From positions 62,001-126,000 of the forward strand of contig WACJ01000423.1 of NCBI GenBank assembly GCA_008973525.1: DNA of 64,000 nucleotides. Reading direction: 5' to 3'. The notes beneath the pieces are model-generated. The model saw only the letters and a list, made by a program, of their open reading frames with translations. It ran no database searches and was not told where the DNA came from. This document shows, one piece after another, positions 31,756 to 44,750 of the stretch (position 1 is the stretch's first letter; each line of letters begins with the position of its first letter). The translations under genes were made by a program, and so were the position numbers. This DNA comes from Stenopsyche tienmushanensis (taxonomy: Eukaryota > Arthropoda > Insecta > Trichoptera > Stenopsychidae).

Positions 31756-34700
31756 TTAAATCAAATGCGCGAATATTTTGGCTATTATTGGATTAATTTA
31801 TAATAACTTTTTTATCGCCAAGCGGACGTCATAACTTAACATTGATAAATCTGCAAAATGCACAGACACCATGTCTTTCGTGACTCATTGCCATAACATG
31901 CTTTTTTGACCGCACAATGCAAAAAAGTGCGTTGGAGTTAATTTATTATTTCGGTTCGGTAATATACAAATATCATGGATAACATGCGACATAAAAACCA
32001 TAATGTCATAGACTAATCGATGGGCGCGAGCTTATTTCACACAGGGGCTCCCATCGCCATAAATTAATCGAGACGTTAACCTTAAGGCTCGCGTTGAAAA
32101 TATGTAGATGTTTACGATTCAAATTAAAGAATGACCACCTATGGAATTAAGAATGGTCGTATTTTAAGTTTTATGGTATTCTTAAAGTCTGCGTGAAATT
32201 GTTTCCCGGAGTGCCGAGCCTAAGCCATTGTTTGGCCGACTAATAAACGCTCGAGCTTTACATGTCGCCTGAGCTTTTAACATGAGCTTTCATGCGATTC
32301 GAGCTTGTGGCGATTTTTCGAGACGATTTCGGAAGTTGCATAAGCATGCGAGGAATGGTGACCGTTTGCTAAATGTATGCCAAATGCATAATGAAGAGTT
32401 TGCGGTAGAATTTACAGTTTGGCATCGGTATGAAACTGGTTTCCACAACGGATTACCACCATTAGCATAACTTTTAACTGAAACTGTTGGTTCAGAGCGA
32501 AAATTGAGATGATCGAGTCAAAAATGTGGCAATCGAAACTATTACGCGATAATCATGTTTTGAAAGTCGATCGGATTGCGCAATGCGTTGTAATAATAAG
32601 TATCTGACATAGATATATTGATGAGGCATGTCAATTGGATCCAATTATGTCTGAAAACGCTGCTGAAAATTCACAATGCCAATTATGTATTACCCAAACG
32701 AACATCATTGACATACTAATATTTCAAATTCGATAATTATCGATTTAATACACAGACGATCTATTTGGATCGAATGTTGCAGTTACTTTAATGAGCCTTA
32801 TCTCTGATGTTTTAGCATTTGAAGCAATTCAGGATTACCTCACAGTAAAATGGCGCTTATTTGAAGACAAAATTGAAAAAAATGTCTTTTTTGTGTGCAA
32901 ATATTTTGACATCGAGCAATATTTTCTGGTTTGGTTAAAGAAAATAATATGAAAGGGTTAAATCTGGCAAATCTCCTTTTTAATAAATGCGGCCATTTTT
33001 ATTAAATTCATACTCGCCGTTGATTGTTTTTCTTTTTTGAAAATTATCTCACAAGTATTCCAAACAACTAATGCCATGATCTTGCCTGCAGATGGAACTG
33101 TCTTTACCTTATTTGGAACAAAATCTCACCTTTTATTCCATTATTTTGATCGCTGTTGACTTGTTGGAATCTTTGTCGCGTTCATACGTCATATCAGTGA
33201 TCCGAAAAGCGGACCGGTTGGGCACACAGATCTTGTGGCTCCTCATTTAGAGCTTTTTAGGGCATTTTCAGCCAAAAATACATACCTAGAGTCTTTTATG
33301 ATCCGAAGCATTGTTCCGAATAGCGGGACCAATAAAAAGCTCAGATTAGAGGAGGATCCCCATGTTCATAAACTCAAATCCATGGTTATGATGCAAAAAC
33401 TTGGCATCCTCATAATTTCTGGTATGGTTACCTCATATATTTCAAATTCGTTAATTATCGATATGCTACACAAAGATTTGGCGTTCGATCTGCATTTTTT
33501 TAGCATTAAAAGAGATAATAAATGCCGAATGGTTCGCAATTGCTGTGCGTCTGTTGAAAAATTTTCGTCGGTCAGAATGCATCTTCATGCTCAAAAGGCT
33601 GGACATGCACAAAAGGCAACACTGACGTTTATGTCTTGAAAATAAATCAACGTTTTGAATCGCAATTATTCGCCTGAACCTGGACGCCCGGAGGTGTGCG
33701 AACGCAGAAAAAGAATTGTTAAGCCTTAGGAATTTATGTACCTCGTATGTGTGAAAGTGGTAAATTCTCCGAAGTGAGGAAGTACCTGCGAGCAAATTGG
33801 ATGCAAGCTTTACGCCGGAGCTTTTATGGTACCAACCTACCATTGACCTCCGCTGGCAAATCCTCGGATTGGCCTTCGGGTCGATCTTCGCTGACCAGAA
33901 GCCCATGACTTTAAATCTTTGACCTGCGGATTCATAAATTCTTTATACGAACAGCGCACTTTAAGATCGTCTATCTTGTCGTTCATTGCATTCTTTCGAT
34001 GAAAATATAATTGAACTTCAAGCTATAAATCCAGAAAGTTTGTGGGGGATCAAGGATGCTTTTATGAGCGAATTCTGCATAAATTACGCCATATGAATGA
34101 GCATAAATCATGCATATTGGACGCGTTTATTTGTATGTATATTTGCATTTAATTCAAAACGATCAAGTAATAACAACAAAGGTATTCATTTATCGACACT
34201 GGATGTCTTGGAAGCTATAAAGCGAAATTATGGTCTCGATAGAATCTTTATAGGACGCTTATTGTCGCGTTGGAATACTCGTTTTCAAGTGTTAAATGTT
34301 CTTGTCCTTTTATTCTTTGAATGCTTGTATTAAATCCTTGCCGTTTTAAATTCTAATTAAACATATACCTTATGTGAATTATTCCATGGAACAATAGTGC
34401 TTCGACCATGGAGGATAATTTCGATTAAATCCATAATGGGAATAGATGTAAAAACCCATGATTATTTGACATGCACTCATTTAATTTTTTTTCTGCAACG
34501 TTGACGTCAAATGATTTCTTTGAAATGCAGCTTATATTACCACAAAAACCAGTTTGACTATAATTAATCATTTTTTCGATACAAAAACGAGCATAATCGT
34601 GACACATCTGGATTTGATCTTCATATATCACCTGAATGATGTCACATCTCCATCAAAAAAAAAAAATCGCAATACTTCCTCATTCGAGATGAATTCCGCT

Positions 34701-35884
34701 TACTGTGTCTAAATATCATCTCAAACAAGCATCCTCCGGGTATACTTTAGCACATAGTACTAGAATAACGGTGTGTTATTAATGGATTTTCTTGGAAACT
34801 TATTGAGCTTTAAAAGTCAAGTTACGTTACTGTGAGTGCTGAGCTATTTCGCGAAATGCATTATTGCATTTGGACTCGAATAGGTTCGTTCAAATTAAAT
34901 TTGAACTCGGCAGAGAAAGCAGCGATCACCAAACCAATCATAAATCATTTGCAACACAAACTATTTGATGAGTATGCACGCACATGTAGCGTGAGAGACT
35001 CCATTCAGCGAAAAATACCGAATAAAAAAATTAAATACTTTGAATGGGAGTCGCTATAACCTTTTGCTTCATCAGATTGAAGGCTTTCGAGGGTCGCAAA
35101 TCTTCGATCGTGTCATTCGCGCTTAATTTATTCATGCCTGCAAAAATGCACGCCGCGAGCTCGGGTTGCATTTCCATGCAATTGAACGTGTATGCATCCA
35201 ATCACGATAGTGTATTATATGACCCTGTTCTGTTCGCATGTCATGTGTGTGGTCAAGGATAGAAACCTCCCGTTTTATTTGCTCCTGCGCTCGTGATGGT
35301 GCAGGTGCAGCCTCAGCAGAAGATAGGAGACAGAATGGCCACACGGTCAATTTGAATACCTGCCCCCGGGTGATATTGAAATCTAAAACCCACTCGTTTT
35401 AGCATTCCTAGTGGGCGTATTGAGAATCGACCAGGGGAAACGTTTTACAATAATAATGCCATATGCATTGTGATAACGCAGACGTATGTAACAAGACGCT
35501 GCGGAATGCTCATATGAAAATACATGATCAGCCAGATCAAGTGTTACTAATGCAGACTGCCATAACTTCTATCGTCTTCAATGTTTTCAACTCATCGACT
35601 AAATTCATTACCAGGATAATATTTTTTATTTTCAATAGGTACAAAATTATGTATACGATAATGAAGTTCTGCTAGTACCACTTGTATCCAGACTGAGAAC
35701 CCCAGACTCGCATTAGGAAGTTGAGCTGCGATATATAATCGTTGGTAATACTTGATAAAAGCGCCAATGACGATATATTGTTGCATATGTAATGGAACAA
35801 GGAAAAAGTAGTAGATAGGGAAAATGTAGTTTGTAAAGAAGAGTTTTAATTTTCGATCACGGCCCCGAAAAAGGTACGATCTCA
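31756..35884. other. intron, no gene
   Basis: No recognised gene. A minus-strand frame of 146 codons (33466-33906) and a plus-strand one of 134 codons (33235-33639) partly overlap on opposite strands. Neither has a motif I can name. Confidence 0.5.
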
Positions 35885-36238
35885 CTGATTGTTAGCAGCT
35901 GCTGGGGAGACGGGGATCTCTATGACCCGACAAATAGCATAGAAAGACATGGGGATATATTTTTCTGCAAAATTCTTACAAAATGCAGTAAAATCGGAGG
36001 GAGTGGCCAACCGGTCCGAATTTCGGATCACTAACACATCGAAAGAATGCCTCACGATTAGACGCCATATCCACAAAACATGATCTGCGTCCATGAACGG
36101 ATCTCCGCACGGACATTCCGGAATCGATGCAAGCCCAATACTAAATAATGAGACCCTAAACCGCCAGATTAGAAAAAAAATAACGATTCGAAGCCCCGAA
36201 AGCATACAAATGAAGCATTTGGGATATTGCAGATACAT
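35885..36238 (-). mobile_element. non-LTR ORF2 C-terminal fragment, copy b (longest)
   Basis: An open minus-strand stretch reads FRVSLFSIGLASIPECPCGD, then PFMDADHVLWIWRLIVRH and DRLATPSDFTAFCKNFAEKY. The 'R..fsLa.iGia..peC.CG...D.dHvLw.C' pattern is typical of the end of jockey/R1-type ORF2 proteins, after RNase H. The final Cys of the CCHC-like motif is a Trp here. It is frame-shifted in its middle relative to copies c and d, and has no reverse transcriptase domain attached. Confidence 0.6.
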
Positions 36239-38601
36239 TTTATTTTATGGATTGTCTAATTCAAAAACATCTTTCTATGATCTCATGATATTAATCCGCT
36301 AAAAATACTTTATGGGGGTTTGCTTCAGCAAATCCATGCATCCACCCACGCGCATACACGTCTATAATTTGGCAGCGACCTTCATAAATCCGATAGATTT
36401 ACAGCCTTATTTTCATATTTTACAATCAGGCAATCCTTTTGTCTTCGCACAATTAAATCATTCTTATTGTTTTACGATCGAACCGCTGAAACTGCTCGAA
36501 TAAATCGTGGCCGTTCGTGCCACGCCGACGTTCATAGGTGCCATCCAGGTATTCTTTCGCGTGCTACCCGCCAATAATGTTTCCACCTCGTGACATTCCC
36601 CCATGGAAGACGAGTCTGGAGATGGAAACTTAATATCTGGTCCACCTTGCAGCCACCGGGGTCTCGAGGGTCTGCTTAACATGTCACATAAAGAGGCACG
36701 CTGCGTGCCGTCTGACATAGTACCCTACTGCTTGTATTATTTCACTTTCATTCCCAATCATTTATGGGATCTTATCTTAGCACATAAATAGCGACACAGC
36801 ATGCGAGCCTGAATTATAATTCATAGACTGTTTGTTTGCATAAAGTCAGCACGGCCGGCCATGGATCGATTACAAAGGAGCATCGATTAATCCCATAAAA
36901 AGATGAACGTTGTACGCTCGCAAAAAGATTCGAAGACGAAGTATGTCAAAAGACCAGATACAACATCGGATGCCAATAAATCTGCTTAATAAAAGCCAAT
37001 ATGACAATAAAAAACTGAATGCATCCAACATTCAAGACGAACCTTAACACGTTTTACGGCTCGCAATAAAAATGTTTTCGTGATACGCTTATGATTATAT
37101 AATTCTATTAATACACATCGCACTATTGTGCGATAATGCATCATGCGGCCCTGTAAAATCGTGATTATGGTTTTTTGAACAAAACTATATAATAATCGAA
37201 TTTGGACGCATAAATGCGACCGCAAAAGTGCCCTTGTCTTGATTCGAGCGCTCGATTTTAACAAAAATCATGATGATTCATTAACATCCATCCATGAATA
37301 CAAGCGCTGATCGACAATAAAAACGCCTTTAATTTGAATCAATAAGTTTTTATAAAAATAAATTCAATCTCGAAATATAGCAAAAATGCGCATAAATTCA
37401 TATGAATTTATCAAAGCATTCATATTGGATTTGTATCGATTTTTTAAATTTGCAATGAAGTATTTTCATATTTAATTAATGCAATTGAATGAGTAGCATT
37501 TGATGATCGATATGCAATCGAATTTTGCGTTAAAAATCGTTGTTATCAATTTTTTATCGATTTTTTAAAGTAAAATTTCGGTTTGGACGAAGAATTTATT
37601 GCGTCGCATAAATGTCGCAATGGACGCATTTTCGATGACAAAAACGTGCAAAATCGATAGCAAACAATCGTCGAGTGTGCATCGTGTTTGTCGATTCAAT
37701 ATTTGAGCGTTTTTGGATGCGTTTCGAGCGGCTGTCGTCGCTCCTTTCGGCGAGCGTCGTGCTGCGACGCTCTTCCGCATACATTGCAATTGAAAATACA
37801 TTCTAGAATATTCACGGTCGTGTTTTCGATTTTTTGTCGTTACGTAACATCGCTTCGGTCTTCCATAAGAATGATTTTATCATTTGGCCATCTGGAAGCG
37901 TATCCGTGCTTCGTATTTTTTCGTCGGCCCGTGAGTCATCGCATCTTGATAACCGTCATTTTCGAAACGAAATCGATTTCGGTTAGGCTAAACGCGCGAA
38001 AACGTCCGACGCCTAATTTTATGGTTGCTAAATTAATGTTATTAGGAAGACGCGTCCGAAAAAGAGTCGAAAAAATCGACACGACGCGGACAAAAAGGCT
38101 GTCCGGGGAAAATATATGATTTTCGTAATCGGATCCTTTCGGCTAATCGATGTGTCCTGTTCTTGCGTCCATTCAAAATAATTGGAGATCGGCAAGAAAA
38201 CATATTAGACGTGTTCATCTTACTGACATCAACATCCTGCATTTTTTTTTTGGGGCACATTTAAAGCGTTTTTGCCAAGATATAATCATTTAACATCATA
38301 AAATTGCACATACGCTGTATGTTCTTTGATTAGCGTCAATTTTATATATTAATTGCATGGTAATATTAAAATATATTTGCATCCATCTTTGACCTGGATG
38401 ATGGCGTTGAATCTGGTGATGAACGTGTGTCATTCAAATTGGTTTTTGTTTGCGAATACGCATTGAATTCCCAAACAAAATATGTTTGTGCAATCTTATT
38501 TAAATTTGGATATCGATGAATCTTGGATGTCTCTTGTTGGTTGGTTTGGAGTATTCAAACAAATCGTTTAAGACCTTCATACTTAATGTCGTCCAGTGAT
38601 T
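36239..38601. other. intron, no gene
   Basis: GC-richer patches at 36490-36720 and 37680-38100 give frames of up to 143 codons without motifs. TTTATGCA/TGCATAAA-type words are frequent at 37000-37500. Confidence 0.45.
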
Positions 38602-39016
38602 TCAAAGGATCTGAACCGACGAGGACGTTATAACTTCCGCAGTCAATTCCCGCCTTTGAGGTGTTGACGTAAGGGTTAAGTCATTCAGCCGAAAATTAAT
38701 AGGCCCGATGAGGTCATCCCTCGGATGAGCCATCGCATGCAAGTGCCTCGGCAGATCCGAGATGAAATCGAGCCATTCGGAAGTGTCCAGCTCTTCGGAG
38801 GTTCGTGACCATGGAGACCTTGGCGGGAGCATCTCCGATTGCGTATCGTCTTTTTTCATCATCATAACACTTTCGGGTCGCAAACTTGACATTTGGGATT
38901 TGAGGTCGCACGCCCCGCCGCACGTCCTCGACCCTCGCCGTGGAGAGCTCCGATGATGATCGTCGAGCGTGCTCATCATTTTTTCGTCTCCGCCGTCATC
39001 ATCAAGCGATGTTCGA
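38602..39016 (-). CDS. unrecognised minus-strand ORF, possibly coding
   Basis: A 125-codon frame from an ATG (38979), open back to about 39016. It encodes a Ser-, Arg- and Asp-rich N-terminal half (SPRRGSRTCGGACDLKSQ), then an acidic stretch, RTSEELDTSEWLDFISDLPR, and a C-terminus with FRLNDLTLTSTPQRREL. Composition is more protein-like than most frames here, and GC is high. I know no family. No clear acceptor or promoter was found, so a chance frame in a GC-rich patch is equally possible. Confidence 0.2.
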
Positions 39017-39329
39017 TTGCGTCACCGACCTTGCCGAATAATCCGGTGAAAAAAATTCAGGAAAGGTAAAAAATAAACAAACACCGTCGGCAGGATGTTC
39101 CTACCCGAGATTTTTTCTAGCGAGAGTTCGAGCAATGTCAATGGTATTTAATTTTCGCGTACATTTTCGCAGCCACCGGCTTGACTCATCGCCAATTTTT
39201 TTGCTATGGCATATTGGGAAGCGTCTTCGACACATTTTGTGTTATTACAAATGGGTTTAATAGAAAAAAATAACGACCCAACCTAAATAACGACATTTTA
39301 ACACTTCGTTCATAAAGCTAATTTGACCA

Positions 39330-39700
39330 ATAGAATTTTGAAAATATATATTTTTTCTACATATCTTCAAAGTTTAGACTTTTAAAAATATATCTTCTGA
39401 AGAAATTTTCAAAATTATAATTATTTACCGAGCTATAGCTATTTTAGTGACGCGGCATCTAAGCCAGTCCCACCAAAATGAATTGACTTATAACAGGGTT
39501 GACATGATATCTCATGTTATAATTAAGCAAATTACTATAAATTTAATCCAAATATTTTTTTTATATAATTTTCTATCGTTCCTACCAGATTTATGCTAAA
39601 AAATATTTTTAAACTGTTTTAAAATTAAAACTAAAAAAATAAGAACAAAAATATTGTTTTCTTAAACAGTCGCCATTTTGTGAAAATATTTAATAAATCA
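39330..39700. repeat. A-family repeat, copy 3
   Basis: Shares TTTACCGAGCTATAGCTATT, GTGACGCGGCATCTAAGCC, GGTTGACATGATAT and AAACAGTCGCCATTTT with the other copies. Its outer ends are not visible. Confidence 0.75.
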
Positions 39701-39727
39701 TACCATTATAAGCTTCTTGTTCTAAAA

Positions 39728-39760
39728 ATTAGGTGGACCCAAAAATATTCGCGTATTTTG
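39728..39760 (+). repeat. D-family terminal motif
   Basis: GGACCCAAAAATATTCGCGT, as at 23373, 31461, 50417 and 57768. The element behind it is not recognisable. It directly follows the A-family copy. Confidence 0.5.
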
Positions 39761-41054
39761 AGAGTTTGAGAGTTCAATTTGAATTTCATTTACATTTATA
39801 ATGCACTATTTTTGCATCATTTGCTTAATATATTCGATGAATTTATGCAAAGTGTTAACGTGCATCATTCATTGAACACCCTGAGCGTCGAAAAATTCAT
39901 TGATGAAGCGTTCAGCATCAATTAATTCCACTATTTGACTAATTCGAATGCAAATTAAAAAAAAAAATCAAGCCAAGCCGAGCATCCTTCATGCAAAAAT
40001 CGAAATCGATTTGCCAATTTGATGGCGCTAACCGCAAAATCAACAATCAATAAATCACTGTCCTACCGTACAGTGAGCTCAATTTGCATTTTATAAACAT
40101 CCGGAGGCGTTGTCGCTAATTTACGATGTTTAAATAGGGAAAATCGCAAGACGTCCACTCATTCATGATCTTAATTAAGTATGTGCCAAAGCTGATTTGC
40201 ATACACGCCTTTCGGTGTAAATAAACATGTGTCGGCGCTTATTGCATGCCAATAAAAATAACTGTCAATGGACACGGCCATATAAGACCATGGCAGTCTT
40301 CCAGATCTCCGATCGATTGTTGTGGATCAAAATAGAAACGCTCTTTTTCATATATTAACTGACCTATCCACGGATATTGTTCATTGACAGTGAAATGCTC
40401 GCTCTTGGCATTGTACCTCGGCAAATGGGTCATAAACAACACTCGTAAAAAAGTGACACCGGCGCTGATGACCCTGAAGATATTCCAATTGAAGCCGAAG
40501 AAATGAAGGATATTCAAACGCCTTATCGCCCGGCGATCGGATATAATTCACCGCCAACACCAGGATACATCCCGGACCGTAATTTCGCTGCAGCTTCAAC
40601 ATCAGTTCAGCACAAATCCCATTTATGCCCATTGTTTACGTCGAATTATAAGCGAATAATTTGCATACAATCGTAAATTTTAATACATTAATTCGACACG
40701 CAAAAAAGCCAAAGCAAAAAATGTTAAGAATACGGCCCGAGTCAATTAGCTCTGATCCTAAATTATAGACAAATTTTATCCGCATAGGAATCTGCATTTT
40801 ATGGTACGCTTTGTAATTTTATTGCCCGTTTGAGGTTCTTAATTTATCCTATTTATACAAATCGGCATAATGGACCACTTCATTATAACGAGACGTATAA
40901 TACATATAATTTTAATTCATATTGCTTTCACTTTCCTTGGGCAATGTGTGATTTATGAATTCCGAAATCGCTTGACCCGATTGAAAATTTATTATTTCAA
41001 TAAGAACGCTTAAAATTTGTTAGCATATAACGGCCATGTCATTAATGCAACATC
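39761..41054. other. intron, no gene
   Basis: Minus-strand frames of 92 and 83 codons (40239-40632) have no recognised motif. Confidence 0.45.
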
Positions 41055-41475
41055 TATCAAATTTATTGTAAATTATTTAATAGCATATGGCAAATTGTTA
41101 TAGTATCTTGGAGAGTCTGCTTATTCGTTTACAACAGTAAGATGTTGGGTGGCAGAGTTTAAACGGGACCATACGAGCTACCAAGACAAACAGCGCAGTG
41201 GTCGATCAAACGAGGTGCACGCAGCATTAAATTGAAAATTATTTAGTCAAACAGATAAATATTTAGGTTTTATGAGTATGATTTAGGGAGTGTCCAACCG
41301 GTCCGCTTTTCGAACCACTCACACGGCGAATAAGAGCCTCGCGATCGGACTCCATGCACGTACGCGTCCACAGAACACACATTTGAATAATATTATATTT
41401 TATAATAAATTCCATTATAAATGCTTTCAAATAAAATAAAAATTGAGTAGATATTTCATATACAACTTGGTTTCT
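41055..41475. repeat. I-family repeat interrupted by mariner and non-LTR scraps
   Basis: The left part (41055-41097: ATTTATTGTAAATTATTTAA) and right part (41390-41475: AAATAAAATAAAAATTGAGT) match the uninterrupted copy at 14130-14345. Between them lie a plus-strand mariner HTH fragment (41140-41225, VAEFKRDHTSYQDKQRSGRS) and a minus-strand non-LTR fragment, copy c (41285-41388, MESDREALIRRVSGSKSGPV). This is a nested insertion record. Confidence 0.65.
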
Positions 41476-44400
41476 AACTCATTTATTCAATAAATTCGCA
41501 TTGAATTTGAATCGATTGCAGATATTCGAGCAATTGGGTTGTGCAATTCGATAGTTCAAAATTTTACTGTTAGAGATGCAATCATAAACGCTGAAGAGTT
41601 CATCGCTTTTTTATTGAATGTGTATATGATTGTCTCGGTTTTTTATTGGTCTATACCAGTGGCAGCCAACCACATGCCCGGCGGGAATTTAACACCACGA
41701 CTACTGTGCTTCTTAGTCCATTATCTTATCCATTCTATCACGACCACATTTTATGATATGGATATTTTTTATAGCGATGCAGCGCATATGGGAGCTCACG
41801 ATTGAGGTCGTTGTATCTTTCGTTGGAAGATTTCGATGGATCGATTTTTTTTCAGGAAGTAGGAAGCTCGATTTTTCGATTGATTACACGTTTTGAAAAT
41901 AAAAGCGCAGCATCACAATGGGAAAAAATGATTGCTGGACCGGTTTCGAAAAATATTTGCAATGAATGGCTGATTGTGTTTCGCCAGCGATTGCTTTGTA
42001 GATGCGATTAATTCGAGCCGATGTAATTAATTAATTCCGTGTGAAAAAATGGCGCGGATTCTCGGATCTAGAATGTGGAAGATCGCCTGATTGATGATCT
42101 TGCCTGCAATTGTTTCATATCACCGACTTGTTTGAGCTCCAACCTGCTGGAAATGACAGGACAATGTCAGCCAGATGGATGCCTTGAGGATGATTTTTTG
42201 CACTTCATCTTCTTGCTGCGATAGCGCTTATGCAATATGCAAATCCACGTGGAATTGCATGCAATGCACGCAAATCCCTTGGAAATATAAACAATAACAT
42301 TGGCGTGAATCATTTTCTCTTATTTGAATAGTCTTCCATCTGAGCAATTAATGAAACGACCGGATAAACGAACGCGCAAGGTCTTCAGATAACATCTCAA
42401 AGGCGCTTTTATATACAAGAACAATAAAATTTATTGGATAATCGATCAGATTTGCTCATAACCTTCGACGATCGTAGACGATTCAGCATTAAATTTAACA
42501 AATAACAGCACAAAATAAATAAAAACGGCACGCTCGCCTAATTAAACGTACAATGCGCTATTTAAACCATCCGAACAAAGCTTCATACGTCTTCCTCAAA
42601 TCTCATTTCTAAATTTGGATCCTAAAAACAAAACATTAGACACGCTCGATCCAATGCAGGAAGAATAAATTTGATTGATGCATCCAAAAAAATTATAAAG
42701 GACGATCAAATTTTGCCCAATGAATCGCATTTTTATGCATATACGAATGACAAATATGAATAATTCATAGGGTTTAATTGGAATATTATGCGATCTTCGC
42801 AGGAGTGCTCGATTCGAGCATCGTTCTTGCATCGCCCGGGGCTTAAATTCTATTCTGTCCGGTCTGCGAAACCATTGTTTGCCCTGCCCCGGAACATCGC
42901 GATCTTGCGCATAGATTATGTGCTACATGGAGATAACCTGCGGAGTCAGACCTCGGGAATGCATCTGGCGGTTATTTATAGAATGCAAAATATGAGAGCG
43001 GAGCCATCTGATCATAATTTGGGGATGCACGAGCGCATCCGATTAAATGCATCGCGCGAAGGTCAACGCTTCGTTATGCAACGGCGAAACAATTGCGTAA
43101 ATATTTATGGGATTTTTCACTAAATTGCTACAAATTGTCTCGTTTACGAGAAGAAGAATTTCACGCTTTGTGTGCTCCGGTCGCGTGTTTCTTTTATCTT
43201 CCTCGCATAACAGCGTGCATCCTTTGTTAGCACCTTTTTATGCTGGGACATTAAAAACGGAAGCGATTCGAGCTTCCTAAACAAGTTTGTCGACCTTACG
43301 CGCGGTCTTCGAATGAAGGTCTACAAATTGTCACCGCCGGAAAAAAAAAGTTTGATTGGAATTTTTCTGCAAAATGTTTCAAGCAGATCTTCTTTGTTCA
43401 GCGGTTTCGATCGTTTAATATGTGCTCTTTGATAATTCGTCGAAGCGAATGAGACAACTCCTCTGTTGGAGGTTTTAGACCTTGTGTGCTGCGCGTTTTC
43501 TTGGATATAATGGTGCGAGCGCTTGTCCACTGACGGATGGATGTCAATAAACGTCGCTGCTGGCTAAAAAGGTCATCGTTATGATATTGTAAACAGTCTT
43601 TGTACGTGCTATCGGAATGAATTATGCGTGAGCCATTGTCTCGTGGTGCATTTCCCACGTACGTTATTGTAGATTCACTTGTTCACGGAAGATTCTCGCG
43701 TTGATGATGATGATGATGTTGATGCACCCGAGGCTGCTCGCGTTTTTGCAAGTAAAAGTCGGTGCGATCATCGAGCGTGACAGTAGTTAAGAGAGTGCGA
43801 TCATTAGGTAAATTAATATGGATGATGTAATGCCGGAGGATGTAGACCTCAAAGAACACTTACACTTGCGATGAGTTTTTTCGGCGTGGATGTGGAAAAC
43901 TCTCATTTGTGAACGCTCGAAGGCGCATGACTTGTGGAAGAGGCCATGAGAAACAGGAACGCATAATAGAACATGTAATAAGGGAACACGTAATGACCGG
44001 AAACGAGACGGGAGTGATGATACGACCGAAGGCATCTATTAAGGGATACCAGCCTATTGCTAATTGTGGTGCAGAATACATCAAAGCTAAATTAAAATGA
44101 GACTCCATTGCATCTCAGATGCTCATCAATGGACGTTTCTTTGTAAACTCGGTAACTTGTTGTCTCCTGTTGGCAATATTGTATGAAAAAGTAAAGATTA
44201 TTATACATTTTGTAGTTTAAAAGATCTTCCTGTGCTTACTGTTTAGTAGCTATTTAAATTCTCAAAAACAGTTCCCTGGGGTTACAGTTATATAAAACAA
44301 CGATATTAGGAATCAATCAAATTGTTTGATTATTTGAACAATATTACATGATTCCGTTAATGCCTGTTATGAAACTTAAGCGATCTGTAGTCTGTGCAGA

Positions 44401-44687
44401 ACCAGCATCGTAATCTGACAACTGTCAGTACTCTGGTAATAATAGTTTTAAGTTCTTTAGCAAAAATATTTTTGTTATAATAGATGAATATTCTCTATTT
44501 TCAGCAAAATAATATACTTTAATTATATTTTATGCTGTATTACAAGGAATTCCAATTAAACTATCCCCTGGAAACAGTCTCCTGCAACATAACATGTACA
44601 TAGGCTATATTACATTAAGATTTTAGATAATTTTTAACCGTTTTAATATTATTTACATGATTAATTTTATTTTATTTTTTATTTCAG
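41476..44687. other. intron, no gene
   Basis: Includes a (GAT)n run at 43703-43720 and several GC-richer patches without recognised frames. The last 50 bases are the pyrimidine-rich tract before the 3' splice site at 44687. Confidence 0.5.
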
Positions 44688-44750
44688 GTATTTCAGCATT
44701 TATACATCCAAAATCATCCCCTACACACACGACATCTTCGAATTTGTCGA
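44688..44750 (+). other. candidate 63-nt exon or RS-exon
   Basis: A strong 3' splice site (TTTTATTTTTTATTTCAG ending at 44687) is followed 63 nt later by a strong donor, GTGAGT, at 44751. The segment starts GTATTT, so it too begins with a weak 5'-site-like sequence, as at 30481. One frame is open throughout and protein-like: YFSIYTSKIIPYTHDIFEFV. Joined in that frame to the exon at 60490 it meets a TAG. So if used with that exon, it is either untranslated or an RS-exon. It could be a coding exon of another transcript. Its length is a multiple of three. Confidence 0.4.

Noticed and set aside
33466..33906. 146-codon minus-strand frame, the longest without transposon similarity
   Set aside because: Length is close to the longest expected by chance in 64 kb at this composition, there is no motif, and another frame overlaps it on the opposite strand.
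37688..38119. 143-codon plus-strand frame in a GC-richer patch
   Set aside because: Stops are rarer in GC-rich sequence. No motif and no splice or promoter context.
43703..43722. Regular short repeats that might suggest an array
   Set aside because: A plain (GAT)n microsatellite. There are no spacers, so it is not CRISPR-like.
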